Assembly: GCF_009184905.1 (NCBI RefSeq)
Contig: NZ_WESC01000005.1
Location: forward strand, 1 to 64,000
Direction: 5' to 3'
Length of the DNA stretch: 64,000 nucleotides
Origin: Parvibaculum sedimenti
GTDB lineage: Bacteria > Pseudomonadota > Alphaproteobacteria > Parvibaculales > Parvibaculaceae
This document shows positions 17,843 through 26,469 of this stretch, one piece after another. The notes under the pieces are model-generated. The model made no database searches, had not been told where the DNA came from, and saw only the letters and a list, made by a program, of their open reading frames with translations. Both the position numbers and the translations under genes were made by a program. How positions within the stretch are numbered: position 1 is the stretch's first letter; each line of letters starts with the position of its first letter.

Positions 17843-18943
17843 ATGGTCTTGTCTTCCGTTGATCGGCAGGAAAGCCGGAAGAGACCGCCCGTTGCCATGA
17901 TCACCGGCATCACGGGGCAGGATGGCGGATATCTTGCCGAGCTGCTGCTGCGAAAGGGCTATGTGGTGCATGGCCTGGGCCGCGATGTCGCGAAGATGGA
18001 GAGTGGCCGCCTCGCGGACATGGCGAGCAGAAATCCCGGCCTGTCTCTCCACGCATTCGACATGGTGCAGGGCGGCCGGATTCACGAGCTTGTTGAACAG
18101 ATCGAGCCCGACGAAATCTATAATCTCGCCGCTCAAAGTCATGTCCAGAAGAGCTTCGAAGAGCCCGACTATACGATCGACGTCAACGCGACGGGAACCG
18201 TTCGGCTGCTGAACGCAATCGTCAAGCTGGGCATGGAGCGATCCACGCGCTTCTATCAGGCATCCAGCTCCGAGATGTTTGGTCATGCGACGGTTGGCGG
18301 TATGCAGAGCGAGGAGACGCCCTTCCATCCGCTGAACCCCTATGCAGTCGCCAAACATGCGGCTTTCGAAGCGACAAACAATTTCCGCGAGGCCTATGGG
18401 CTTCATGCGTCGAACGGCATTCTCTTCAACCATGAAAGCCCCTTTCGCGCGCCAACCTTCGTGACGCGCAAGATCTCCCTGGCCGTTGCCGCCGTCCATT
18501 TCGGTAGCGAGGAATGCCTGAAGCTCGGCAATCTCGATACGAGGCGCGACTGGGGCCATGCGCGCGACTATGTTGAAGGCATGTGGCTCATGCTGCAGCA
18601 GCCGGAACCGGGCGATTATGTTCTGGCAACCGGGGTCAATCGTTCCGTCCGCGAATTTGTGGAGATCGCTTTTCGTGAGATCGGGCGGGAAGTCGAATGG
18701 CGGGGCAGTGGCATCGGCGAAGAGGGCTTTGATGTTGCCTCGGGCCGACGTCTCGTTGCCGTCGATCCAAAGTTCTTTCGCCCGACCGATGTGAACGCGA
18801 CACTTGGCAATGCGTCCAGGGCTCGGGCAGTCCTCGGCTGGACGGCGCGGACGAGCTTCGATCAGCTGGTGCGCGAGATGGTGGAGGCGGATATTCGCCG
18901 CATCGAGAGCTCAACTCGTTCCGGCGCTTCGCATTCAGTCTAG
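17843..18943 (+). CDS. Second, divergent GDP-mannose 4,6-dehydratase-like enzyme
   Basis: A 366-residue paralogue of the enzyme at 15755. Fold, length, [33 protein letters not shown] and the GDP-binding region NHESPFRAPTFVTRKIS are kept, so a 4,6-dehydratase reaction on a GDP-hexose is likely. The cofactor loop RRSSSFNT is replaced by GLGRDVAKMESGRL, and the GDLTD strip is AFDMVQGG, which could alter the NADP contact or oligomer interface. The start at 17843 has GGGGAG in front. It may feed a separate product (for example GDP-rhamnose or perosamine) or a different GDP-sugar; by sequence alone this is undecided. Confidence 0.85.
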   Translation: MVLSSVDRQESRKRPPVAMITGITGQDGGYLAELLLRKGYVVHGLGRDVAKMESGRLADMASRNPGLSLHAFDMVQGGRIHELVEQIEPDEIYNLAAQSHVQKSFEEPDYTIDVNATGTVRLLNAIVKLGMERSTRFYQASSSEMFGHATVGGMQSEETPFHPLNPYAVAKHAAFEATNNFREAYGLHASNGILFNHESPFRAPTFVTRKISLAVAAVHFGSEECLKLGNLDTRRDWGHARDYVEGMWLMLQQPEPGDYVLATGVNRSVREFVEIAFREIGREVEWRGSGIGEEGFDVASGRRLVAVDPKFFRPTDVNATLGNASRARAVLGWTARTSFDQLVREMVEADIRRIESSTRSGASHSV

Positions 18944-19249
18944 AGCCTTCCTCCGTCAGAAGATCATTTCGCCGTTTCAACTGTCTCCTTCGCCTCTCAG
19001 GTCCGGGCTTGCACGGGTTCCGATCCTATTCGGAGCAACTTGGAGAGGTGCGGGCACATGAAAGGTGGCATCGTCTCGCCGTATGCGACGAATTGTGCAA
19101 CGCACAAAACTTTACTTGCGTTTTCTGGTTCTAAATGCCCCAATTCACCATGAGAGGTGGAGTGTTCCGGCGGGGCCAAGCGCCGACTTTTACGCTGATT
19201 CTGCGTGAAAAATAGGGCGGGGAACGGAGGCGGGAGGAGGCGATTGACC
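18944..19249. other. 306-base intergenic region with inverted repeat TTGTGC-AAC-GCACAA
   Basis: This stretch before the initiating phosphoglycosyltransferase holds a perfect 6+6 inverted repeat at 19093-19107 (TTGTGC, spacer AAC, GCACAA) in a locally AT-rich segment, as expected for an operator. A 31-codon frame at 19058-19153 with GGAGAGG upstream overlaps it, but its composition is not clearly coding. No RNA gene or terminator was recognised. Confidence 0.4.
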
Positions 19250-20755
19250 ATGGATGGTAAGGCATGGACGGGCGGTGACATTTCGGGCCGCACATCTGTC
19301 GACCGTTCATCGTCCAACCGGGCAGAGCGAGCCCGGCGCACGTCCCGGCGCACGTCTATGAGCCCGTTCATTCATTCCAAGCGCGTCATCGCCGATTGCG
19401 TCGCTGCGTTCGATCTCTTCGCGGTCGTCGCGGCCTCGGCCATCGCCAAATGGGCTTACGTCGACCTGTTTCTCGGAAGTGACCAGCATATCGACATCTA
19501 TCTCGCGGCGGGGCTGATCGGCGCGGCGATCGCCTTCATGTCGCTCAGAAATCAAAATTTCTATACCTTCGATATGCTGGCAAGTATGCGGGGACAGATC
19601 CGCCGCATTCTGGTCGGGCTTGCGATGACAGCACTGATCCTTATCGGCGCGGCCTACGCTTTCAAGATTTCCGCGCATTTTTCCCGGGGATGGTTCATCA
19701 GCTGGTTCGCGCTCTCGGCCGTTCTCCTTTTCTCGGGACATTTCGTTGTCGTGCGGCTGTTGCGTCGCTGGATGCGGGCTGGATTTTTCGGGCGCAACAT
19801 CGCCATCTATGGGGGGGGTGAGATAGCGCGACGCCTGATCGAGCGGCTTACCTTCAAGAAGGATGGCCCTCGTCTTGTCGGCGTTTTCGACGATTTTCCG
19901 GCTGAGGGGGCGTCGCGCATCGTTATAGCGGGCGGACTTTCCGACCTCATCAGTCTCGCCCAGGCCGAGCGCGTGGATGAAGTGGTGATCGCCATTCCGC
20001 TTTCACAAGATCGTCGTATTGGCAGGCTCGTCGAAGAGCTTGCGGTCCTTCCAGCTGATATCCGCCTATGCCCGGATTTGACGGCCTTCCGCATGCGGCC
20101 GGTTGGGATCGTCAACTATGACGGAGTGCCGGTTCTGGAAATCGCCCGGCGACCGCTCGATCATTGGGGACCTGTCATCAAGGCGTTTGAAGACCGCGTG
20201 CTCGCTGCGCTTTTGCTCCTCATGGTCGCTCCGGTCCTGCTTCTTGTCGCCGCCGCAATCCGGCTCGATAGCGAGGGGCCGGTTCTGTTCCGGCAGCGCC
20301 GCCATGGCTTCAATCATCAGGTCATTACGGTATTGAAGTTCCGCACCATGCGGGTTGCTGAGGATGGGCCCATGGTGCAACAGGCCCGGCAGAACGACGC
20401 ACGCGTGACGCGCGTCGGCCGGTTCCTCCGGCGTACGAGCCTCGATGAGCTGCCCCAGCTCATCAATGTTCTCCGGGGCGACATGTCGCTTGTGGGCCCC
20501 CGGCCTCATGCGCTCGCCCATAACGAGCATTTCTCAAGTCTCGTCGAGCATTATGCCAGGCGGCACAGGATGAAGCCCGGCATCACCGGCTGGGCGCAGG
20601 TTAACGGATTGCGCGGAGAAACCGATACGCCGGAGAAGATGCGCAGGCGTATCGAGCATGATCTTTACTATATCGAGAATTGGTCCCTCTGGTTCGACAT
20701 CAGAATTCTGGCATTGACCCCGTTTCTTGGGCTATTCCACAAGAACGCCTATTGA
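19250..20755 (+). CDS. Undecaprenyl-phosphate sugar phosphotransferase (WcaJ/PssA-like polyisoprenyl-phosphate PGT)
   Basis: A 501-residue inner-membrane protein that starts repeat-unit synthesis by moving hexose-1-phosphate from UDP-sugar to undecaprenyl phosphate. Four or five N-terminal helices precede a CoA-binding-like cytosolic domain ([18 protein letters not shown]) and the C-terminal bacterial sugar transferase domain: [22 protein letters not shown], the catalytic Asp-Glu in [26 protein letters not shown] and [17 protein letters not shown]. Large WcaJ-type proteins prefer UDP-glucose or galactose. The start at 19250 is preceded by GGAGG; a further upstream opening at 19205 is possible. 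It is 43 bases before galE. Confidence 0.93.
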   Translation: MDGKAWTGGDISGRTSVDRSSSNRAERARRTSRRTSMSPFIHSKRVIADCVAAFDLFAVVAASAIAKWAYVDLFLGSDQHIDIYLAAGLIGAAIAFMSLRNQNFYTFDMLASMRGQIRRILVGLAMTALILIGAAYAFKISAHFSRGWFISWFALSAVLLFSGHFVVVRLLRRWMRAGFFGRNIAIYGGGEIARRLIERLTFKKDGPRLVGVFDDFPAEGASRIVIAGGLSDLISLAQAERVDEVVIAIPLSQDRRIGRLVEELAVLPADIRLCPDLTAFRMRPVGIVNYDGVPVLEIARRPLDHWGPVIKAFEDRVLAALLLLMVAPVLLLVAAAIRLDSEGPVLFRQRRHGFNHQVITVLKFRTMRVAEDGPMVQQARQNDARVTRVGRFLRRTSLDELPQLINVLRGDMSLVGPRPHALAHNEHFSSLVEHYARRHRMKPGITGWAQVNGLRGETDTPEKMRRRIEHDLYYIENWSLWFDIRILALTPFLGLFHKNAY

Positions 20756-20798
20756 AGTGCCGCGAGCCGAAGTGCGTGGCTGATCCGGAGTCGTTGGG

Positions 20799-21785
20799 AT
20801 GAGTGTATTGGTGACGGGCGGCGCCGGCTATATCGGCAGTCACGCGGTGATTGACCTGCTGTCGGCGGGCGAAGAGGTCCTCGTTCTCGATGACCTGTCG
20901 ACAGGTTTCGACTGGGCCGTGCAGGTGCCGGAGAATCTTTACGTCGGCGACATAGCGGACGAAACGCTGCTTGCCCGTATTATTGCCGAGCGTAAGGTCG
21001 AGGCGGTGATCCATTTTGCCGGCTCGGTCGTCGTACCGGAGTCGGTGGTCAACCCGCTCAAATATTATCTGAACAACACCGCCAAATCACGAAGCCTGAT
21101 TGAGGCTTGCGTGAAGGGGGGGGTGAAGCATTTCATCTTTTCCTCGACCGCCGCCGTTTACGGAATGACGGGCGAGGCTGCCGTCAGCGAAGATGTGCCG
21201 CTCAACCCGATCTCGCCCTATGGCGTCTCGAAGCTCATGACCGAATGGATGCTGCGCGATACCGCCGCAGCCCATGAGCTGACCTATGTCGCGCTTCGCT
21301 ATTTCAACGTCGCGGGCGGCGATCCCAAGGGCCGCATCGGCCAGTCAACCACCAATGCGACGCATCTCATCAAGGTCGCCTGCCAGACCGCGCTCGGTCA
21401 GCGGCCCTATATCGATGTGTTCGGCGAGGACTACCCGACAAAGGATGGAACCTGCATACGCGATTACATCCATGTGAGCGACCTTGCCGCCGCTCATACC
21501 TCGGCCCTGATCTACCTCAGAAACGGGGGTTCGAGCCTCGTCGCGAATTGCGGCTATGGCCACGGTTTCTCGGTGCGTGAGGTGCTGCGCTCGGTCGAGC
21601 GGGCGGCGGGACATTCGATCGAGATTCGTCAGGCACCGCGACGGTTGGGCGATCCTGCCTCGGTCGTCTCCAACCCGGCCCGCATCAAGGAAGCGCTGGG
21701 CTGGACGCCCAATTACGACGACCTCGACATGATCGTCAGCCACGCGCTCGCCTGGGAGACGAAGCTGCGGGAGCGAAACCGCTAG
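20799..21785 (+). CDS. galE: UDP-glucose 4-epimerase
   Basis: A 328-residue NAD-dependent SDR interconverting UDP-glucose and UDP-galactose. It has VTGGAGYIGSHAVIDLL, IHFAGSVVVPESVVNPLKYY, catalytic Ser in FSSTAAVYG, the SPYGVSKLMTEWM Tyr-x3-Lys pair, LRYFNVAGGDP and DGTCIRDYIHVSDLA, all hallmarks of GalE. It lies just downstream of the initiating transferase and probably supplies UDP-Gal for the polymer. It reads towards the outer-membrane protein gene at 21827, with 41 bases between them. Confidence 0.96.
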   Translation: MSVLVTGGAGYIGSHAVIDLLSAGEEVLVLDDLSTGFDWAVQVPENLYVGDIADETLLARIIAERKVEAVIHFAGSVVVPESVVNPLKYYLNNTAKSRSLIEACVKGGVKHFIFSSTAAVYGMTGEAAVSEDVPLNPISPYGVSKLMTEWMLRDTAAAHELTYVALRYFNVAGGDPKGRIGQSTTNATHLIKVACQTALGQRPYIDVFGEDYPTKDGTCIRDYIHVSDLAAAHTSALIYLRNGGSSLVANCGYGHGFSVREVLRSVERAAGHSIEIRQAPRRLGDPASVVSNPARIKEALGWTPNYDDLDMIVSHALAWETKLRERNR

Positions 21786-21826
21786 GCAATTTGCCGGGAG
21801 AGCTTCGCTCCGCGCAGCACTCCTCG

Positions 21827-22981
21827 TCAGAAGTTGGCGATGAAGGTCAGCCGGGCTTCGTTGTCGTGATAGTCGCGCGTGTCGTCGTTTGAGCGGTTCA
21901 TCCGGTAGGTATAGTCGAGCTTGATGTCCGACTGGAACATGAGCGTGTCCTTGAAAACCAGGGACATGCCGGGCTCCAGATGGTTATCGGTCCGCGTATC
22001 GCCGTCCACCAGATGCTCCGAATAGTAGCGCTGCCAGCCGGTGAGGTTCGGGCCGACGATGATGTCGTCGGCGACGGGGATGTAATAGGCGATCTCCGCG
22101 CCCCATTCGCGATAGCGACCGGGCTGAATTTCTTCCTGTGAAATGTCCGTCACCGAGCCGTCGATGCCGCTCCACTTCAACCAGGGCGCAATGGAGATGA
22201 CATCCGTCTCGGTCAGGACGGCGGGAATGGCAATCCTGCCTCTGGCCTCAGCGTAATAGCCGCTATCTGCCGTGAAATAGGGGCCGTAGCTGCGCGCGCC
22301 GCCGCGGATGCGCAGCGACTGATAGGCGCCGGCAAAGCTGCCTTCGAAGGTCGCGCCGATATTCGCTTCACGGTAGTAAAGCTTGTTCGACAGATTGGCG
22401 GCCGCGACGCCGACTGCCGTATGGACGGAGAGGCCAGGCGTCAGGTCGAAGACGGGACCTGTTGCGACACTGATGTGCTGATAGCTCAGGTCGCTGTGGT
22501 TGTTAACCAGGTCGAGCCCGATGGCGCCAAGCGTACGCCAGCCGAAGGTGCCGGCCGACCGGTCGTCACGGACGGCGAGGTTCGCGAAGATGCTGGGCGC
22601 GCTCTTCGCATCGCTCGACACGTTGGCGGGATTGGACTCCCAGGCCGTTCCGACCTCGAGCTTGAACTGGGTCGACGAAGGCTGGAGGATGCGACGCAGC
22701 CGCTGCAGACCTACACGCGCTTCGGCATTGTCCGGGTCGTTCAGGAGGATACGTTCATAGGCGGCCAGCGCGAGGCGCGGCTTGCCCTGCTGCTCCGCCA
22801 GTTTGGCGTATTGCAGATTTTTTGCCGCGTCCGTCGGATTGTTCAAGACCAGTTCGTAAGCGGAGGAAAGCTCATCCGCCCGCGCGCTGGTAAGGGCGCC
22901 GCCTGCCAGAACCAGAGCGCAAGCTGAAGCCAGGTAAAGTCGATTGAACACGGTTTGTAGCCCCACCTTCGATGTCCCCAC
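21827..22981 (-). CDS. Exported TPR plus beta-barrel outer-membrane protein
   Basis: A 384-residue protein with a signal peptide (ACALVLAGGALTSARA, then DELSS). Residues about 40-100 form TPR-like helices (NLQYAKLAEQQGKPRLALAA, ILLNDPDNAEARVGLQRL). The remainder alternates polar and hydrophobic residues with many aromatic ends and finishes in Phe (LTFIANF), typical of an outer-membrane barrel recognised by BAM. The layout recalls Slam-type (DUF560) surface assembly proteins but it is shorter, so that link is tentative. It is divergent from a FecR-domain gene across a gap with two copies of TTTTGTGCGG. A role in exporting or anchoring a surface component is inferred. Confidence 0.75.
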   Translation of the reverse strand: MGTSKVGLQTVFNRLYLASACALVLAGGALTSARADELSSAYELVLNNPTDAAKNLQYAKLAEQQGKPRLALAAYERILLNDPDNAEARVGLQRLRRILQPSSTQFKLEVGTAWESNPANVSSDAKSAPSIFANLAVRDDRSAGTFGWRTLGAIGLDLVNNHSDLSYQHISVATGPVFDLTPGLSVHTAVGVAAANLSNKLYYREANIGATFEGSFAGAYQSLRIRGGARSYGPYFTADSGYYAEARGRIAIPAVLTETDVISIAPWLKWSGIDGSVTDISQEEIQPGRYREWGAEIAYYIPVADDIIVGPNLTGWQRYYSEHLVDGDTRTDNHLEPGMSLVFKDTLMFQSDIKLDYTYRMNRSNDDTRDYHDNEARLTFIANF

Positions 22982-23260
22982 GCCACACCTCTAATGGTTT
23001 TTGTGCGGAAAATACACGAAAAAAAGTGCCTCAATTTTGTGCGGGGTCGCTGGAATAAAACGCTCCATTTTTCGGTGGCGAAGGACGCGTAGCAACTTGA
23101 GAAAATTTATGGGTCGATCCGCTTAATGACGGCTTGTCATCCGGGGTGCGCCAATGAAATAGTGGCCCCGTCCCTGTGGGGCATTGGCATTGGGGCAATG
23201 TTGGGGACGGCGATCGCGCAAGCGGTGGCGGATAGGGGCGGGCATCAAGTCCGGCTACAG
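22982..23260. promoter_or_regulatory. Divergent control region with direct repeats TTTTGTGCGG
   Basis: The 279-base gap between the barrel gene and the fecR-like gene holds two identical 10-mers, TTTTGTGCGG, at 22999-23008 and 23035-23044, start to start 36 bases. They lie in an AT-rich patch with long A/T runs, unlike the surrounding GC-rich DNA, and close to the barrel gene's start. They may be binding sites for a shared regulator, but no promoter pair was convincing. Confidence 0.4.
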
Positions 23261-24046
23261 ATGAAATATATGAACAGAGCGCTTTTCGCGGCAGGGTTAA
23301 CGGCACAGGCGCTAGCGGTTATGCCGGCCTATGCCGATGCGCGAATTGGTGTCGCAGCTGCCGTTGCCTCGAAGGCGGAGGCAATCATCAACGGGAAGTC
23401 GAGCGCGCTGGTCGCGGGCAGCCAGCTTGTCACCAATGAGACGGTCCGTACCGGCACCAGCGACACGGCGCAGCTGCTCTTCCTCGATCAGACAAGTCTC
23501 AGCGTCGGCCCCAAATCGGAAGTAACTCTCGACAAATTTGTCTACGACCCCAATCGGAGCAAGGGCGATGTCGTGCTTCAGGCGACGAAGGGGGCGTTTC
23601 GTTTCGTTTCCGGCACACAGGATCCGCATAGCTATGCGCTCAACACGCCCGTCGCTTCGATCGGTGTGCGTGGCACGATCATCGACTTTCTCGTTCAGGG
23701 CGACCAGTTGGTCGTGATCCTCGTCGAGGGCTGGTCCGAGATCACATTGCCGGGCGGCCGGATTGTCAGGCTGACGACACCGGGCACCGCGATCCATATC
23801 TCCAAGGACGGCTCCGTTCAGGGCCCCAAGACCTGGGACGGCACCTACCGCAACATCGTGCAGGCCGCGTCGTTCCCGCTTTATGGCCACCGCTTCTCAA
23901 GCGAGAAGCCGGACTTTGACGGCGGCGACAGCAGCCATATCGACCTCACCGAAGAAACGATCACCCATACGATCGAACTCTATACCCCTCCGAACCCGTG
24001 CGAATATGAATGCGGGTGCGGCGAGGGTAACATCTACGGCGAATAA
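23261..24046 (+). CDS. Exported FecR-domain protein with Cys-rich C-terminus
   Basis: A 261-residue protein with a signal peptide (ALFAAGLTAQALAVMPAYA then DARIG). A FecR domain follows: NETVRTGTSDTAQLLFLDQT, VGPKSEVTLDKFVYDP, QATKGAFRFVSGTQ and TPVASIGVRGTIIDFLVQGD. Unlike FecR anti-sigma proteins it has no N-terminal cytoplasmic helix domain or single mid-protein anchor, so it is probably periplasmic or surface-linked. The tail is unusual: PNPCEYECGCGEG with three Cys in ten residues. The ATG at 23261 is chosen because it opens the signal peptide; earlier in-frame codons back to 23126 give no sensible leader. It is divergent from the TPR-barrel gene, suggesting a functional pair. Confidence 0.8.
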   Translation: MKYMNRALFAAGLTAQALAVMPAYADARIGVAAAVASKAEAIINGKSSALVAGSQLVTNETVRTGTSDTAQLLFLDQTSLSVGPKSEVTLDKFVYDPNRSKGDVVLQATKGAFRFVSGTQDPHSYALNTPVASIGVRGTIIDFLVQGDQLVVILVEGWSEITLPGGRIVRLTTPGTAIHISKDGSVQGPKTWDGTYRNIVQAASFPLYGHRFSSEKPDFDGGDSSHIDLTEETITHTIELYTPPNPCEYECGCGEGNIYGE

Positions 24047-24091
24047 CAAGCCGCGCTCTCCGCGCTGCCGCTCGGTGGCCGCGTGTTTCTT

Positions 24092-25591
24092 TCAGGGGGT
24101 GCTATCCTGCCCCGGCCGCCTTGTGCTCCATGATTGAGCGACGGCAATGCCGAGCATGAAGGCGTAGAGCATCGCTACGGCCGGGATTTGCAAGCTGAAA
24201 TCGACAAGGGCGTGAAGCCCGACCAGCACCGTCGCAGCGACGCCGATGCCTGCGATGGCCCAGTCGCGCTTGCGCATCTGTACGCCGCGCAGGGCAATGC
24301 CCGCCAGGAGCAGGATTGCGGCATTCAATGCGATGGCCGCAGGGATGCCGAGTTCGAGCGCATTCTCTAGATAAGTATTATGTGCCTTGTCCCAGACGGG
24401 CTCGAGCTGCGGCGTCTTCGGCTGGAAGGCGGAAATGACATCGGGGAATGTCCCGAAGCCGCTTCCCGCCCAGGGCGACGCTTCGATCGCGTCGAGCGTC
24501 AGCAGGTAGATCTCTTCGCGGTTCCCGAGTTCCGCGCCACCGGCTTCATAGCGGTCGACGACCTTGCCACCGCCTGCGAGGAAGATGATGGTGAAGAAAG
24601 CCGCGCCAAGTGCCAGCGCCGGAAGAATGGTTCGCCGTGAGAGCATTCCCCGCGCATGGGCGAGAGCGAGCACAAGAAGGCCTGCGAGGCTCGAAATGAA
24701 ACCGCCTCTCGATCCTGTGAGGAGCAGCGCGAGCGCCACGGCCAGAACGGACCCCGCGAGCCAGACCGTCGCGCCGGAACTCAGGCTTTCAAGGATCAGC
24801 ACCGTCTTCTGGCGCCATTGCCGCTTTACGCCCAACACCGGCTCGATGCGTTTGAGGAAGAGCGAAAAACCCGCAAGCAGGCAAAGCCCCATGAAGGTTG
24901 CGAAGGAGTTGCGATTGACGAAGGTGCTCGCAAGTGCGTCGTGATAAGCCCATTTGCGGTAGAAGAGAATCCAGTCGTTACCCGTGACCCAGACGATGAG
25001 GCCATAAAGGGCATAGGCCGCTCCGATGGCGGCGACTGCGCCGAGCGAGAAATAGGCGCGCTCCGCCTTCGCATTGAGCTGAAGCGAAAGCCAGAAGACG
25101 GCTCCATATGAGAGAAGGTGCATGAGCCCCGTCAGGGTTGCATCCGGATTGACAGATATCCCGCCAGGTAGCGCTGTACCGAGCGCCGCGCTCGCTTCCG
25201 CCCATATGGGGTCGGCCCAGAGGCCGGGCAGCCATTGGAAGGCAATCCAGAGGCAAACGCCAAGATAGAGCGCAAACGGGCCAGCGATTTTCGAAGGGCT
25301 TATTGTAACGGACGCCCCGCGCCAGACCGCGAGCGACCAGCCGATCAACAGGAGCCCCGCGCCAAGCGCGAGCAGGGCGGCGGGCAGCGGCCTGTTGCTC
25401 GCAAGCGGCAAGGGCGCGAGCGCGACAAGGGCGAGCAGGCCTGCATTAACCCAGGCGAGCCCCGCGTTGGTTGCTTCCGGTTTCAAATCACAGCCCCCGT
25501 CGAAACATTCAGCCTGGCGGTCGAGAAGCGGGGCCGAGTGTGCAGCAAAGGCGGCGGCGGTCATGTGTGTCCGCCGCCCCCTGCCGGTCAC
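24092..25591 (-). CDS. O-antigen ligase family membrane protein
   Basis: A 499-residue polytopic inner-membrane protein with about twelve helices and a Wzy_C/O-antigen ligase domain. Landmarks are TFVNRNSFATFMGLCLLAG, LLLTGSRGGFISSLAGLL, then WAGSGFGTFPDVISAF and the periplasmic-loop motif KAHNTYLENALELGIPAA. Such proteins join lipid-linked glycan to an acceptor or polymerise it. A GTG at 25591 overlaps the galU stop as GTGA, so coupling is likely; an ATG at 25564 is the alternative. The domain is close to those of exopolysaccharide polymerases, so ligase versus polymerase is unresolved. Confidence 0.82.
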   Translation of the reverse strand: MTGRGRRTHMTAAAFAAHSAPLLDRQAECFDGGCDLKPEATNAGLAWVNAGLLALVALAPLPLASNRPLPAALLALGAGLLLIGWSLAVWRGASVTISPSKIAGPFALYLGVCLWIAFQWLPGLWADPIWAEASAALGTALPGGISVNPDATLTGLMHLLSYGAVFWLSLQLNAKAERAYFSLGAVAAIGAAYALYGLIVWVTGNDWILFYRKWAYHDALASTFVNRNSFATFMGLCLLAGFSLFLKRIEPVLGVKRQWRQKTVLILESLSSGATVWLAGSVLAVALALLLTGSRGGFISSLAGLLVLALAHARGMLSRRTILPALALGAAFFTIIFLAGGGKVVDRYEAGGAELGNREEIYLLTLDAIEASPWAGSGFGTFPDVISAFQPKTPQLEPVWDKAHNTYLENALELGIPAAIALNAAILLLAGIALRGVQMRKRDWAIAGIGVAATVLVGLHALVDFSLQIPAVAMLYAFMLGIAVAQSWSTRRPGQDSTP

Positions 25592-26469
25592 CGTTTGATG
25601 ATCTGTTCGGCGATCGGACGGAATTTCGGCGCGATGTCCGGACGGTCGAGCGCGAGAACCAGATTGGCGGTCAGATAACCGATCTTGTCGCCGCAGTCAT
25701 AGGTCGTGCCGGTGAAGCGATAGGCGAAGAAATCCTGTTCGGAGCAAAGTGAGATCATGCTGTCGGTGAGCTGGATCTCGCCACCGGCGCCGGGCTTCTG
25801 TTTGGCAAGCTTATCGAAGATTTCGGGCTGGAGGATGTAGCGGCCGGAAATGATGAGATCCGACGGCGCGTCCTCGACCTTCGGCTTTTCCACCATGCCG
25901 GTGATGCGATGCGTGGCGGCATCGAAGCTCTCGCCGAGCGCCACGACGCCATAGCGGTTCACATGCTCATGCGGCACTTCCTCCACCGCGACGATGTTGC
26001 CGCCATGTCTTTCGTAGACGTCAACCATCTGGGCGAAGCAACCGGGCTTGCCATGGATCAGCATGTCGGGCAGTGCCAGCGCGAAAGGCTCATCGCCGAT
26101 CACATCGCGCGCGCACCACACCGCATGGCCGAGACCGAGCGGTTCCTGCTGGCGCACGAAGCTTGCTGTGCCTGCCGCCGGGCGGCTCGTCGTCAGCATT
26201 TCGAATTCGGCCGTCTTGCCGCGCGCTTTAAGCGTCGCTTCGAGTTCATAGGCGAGGTCGAAATGATCCTCGATCGCGCCCTTGCCACGGCCGGTGATGA
26301 AAACGAAGTGCTCAATGCCAGCCTCGATCGCTTCCTCGACCGCGTATTGAATGACGGGCTTGTCGACGACGGTCAGCATTTCCTTCGGGATGACCTTGGT
26401 CGCGGGCAAAAAGCGCGTGCCGAGTCCGGCAACGGGAAAAACGACTTTACGCAGTTTCTTGGGGGCCAT
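25588..26469 (-). CDS. galU: UTP-glucose-1-phosphate uridylyltransferase
   Basis: A 293-residue nucleotidyltransferase making UDP-glucose, the donor for Ugd and GalE elsewhere in the window. It contains FPVAGLGTRFLPATKVIPKE, ITGRGKGAIEDHFD, LPDMLIHGKP, VEKPKVEDAPSDLIISGRYI and PGAGGEIQLTDSM, all standard for bacterial GalU. The ATG at 26469 is used because the family begins here; upstream in-frame codons to 26679 are low-complexity and not conserved. It is the first gene of a two-gene unit with the ligase-like gene. Confidence 0.95.
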   Translation of the reverse strand: MAPKKLRKVVFPVAGLGTRFLPATKVIPKEMLTVVDKPVIQYAVEEAIEAGIEHFVFITGRGKGAIEDHFDLAYELEATLKARGKTAEFEMLTTSRPAAGTASFVRQQEPLGLGHAVWCARDVIGDEPFALALPDMLIHGKPGCFAQMVDVYERHGGNIVAVEEVPHEHVNRYGVVALGESFDAATHRITGMVEKPKVEDAPSDLIISGRYILQPEIFDKLAKQKPGAGGEIQLTDSMISLCSEQDFFAYRFTGTTYDCGDKIGYLTANLVLALDRPDIAPKFRPIAEQIIKR

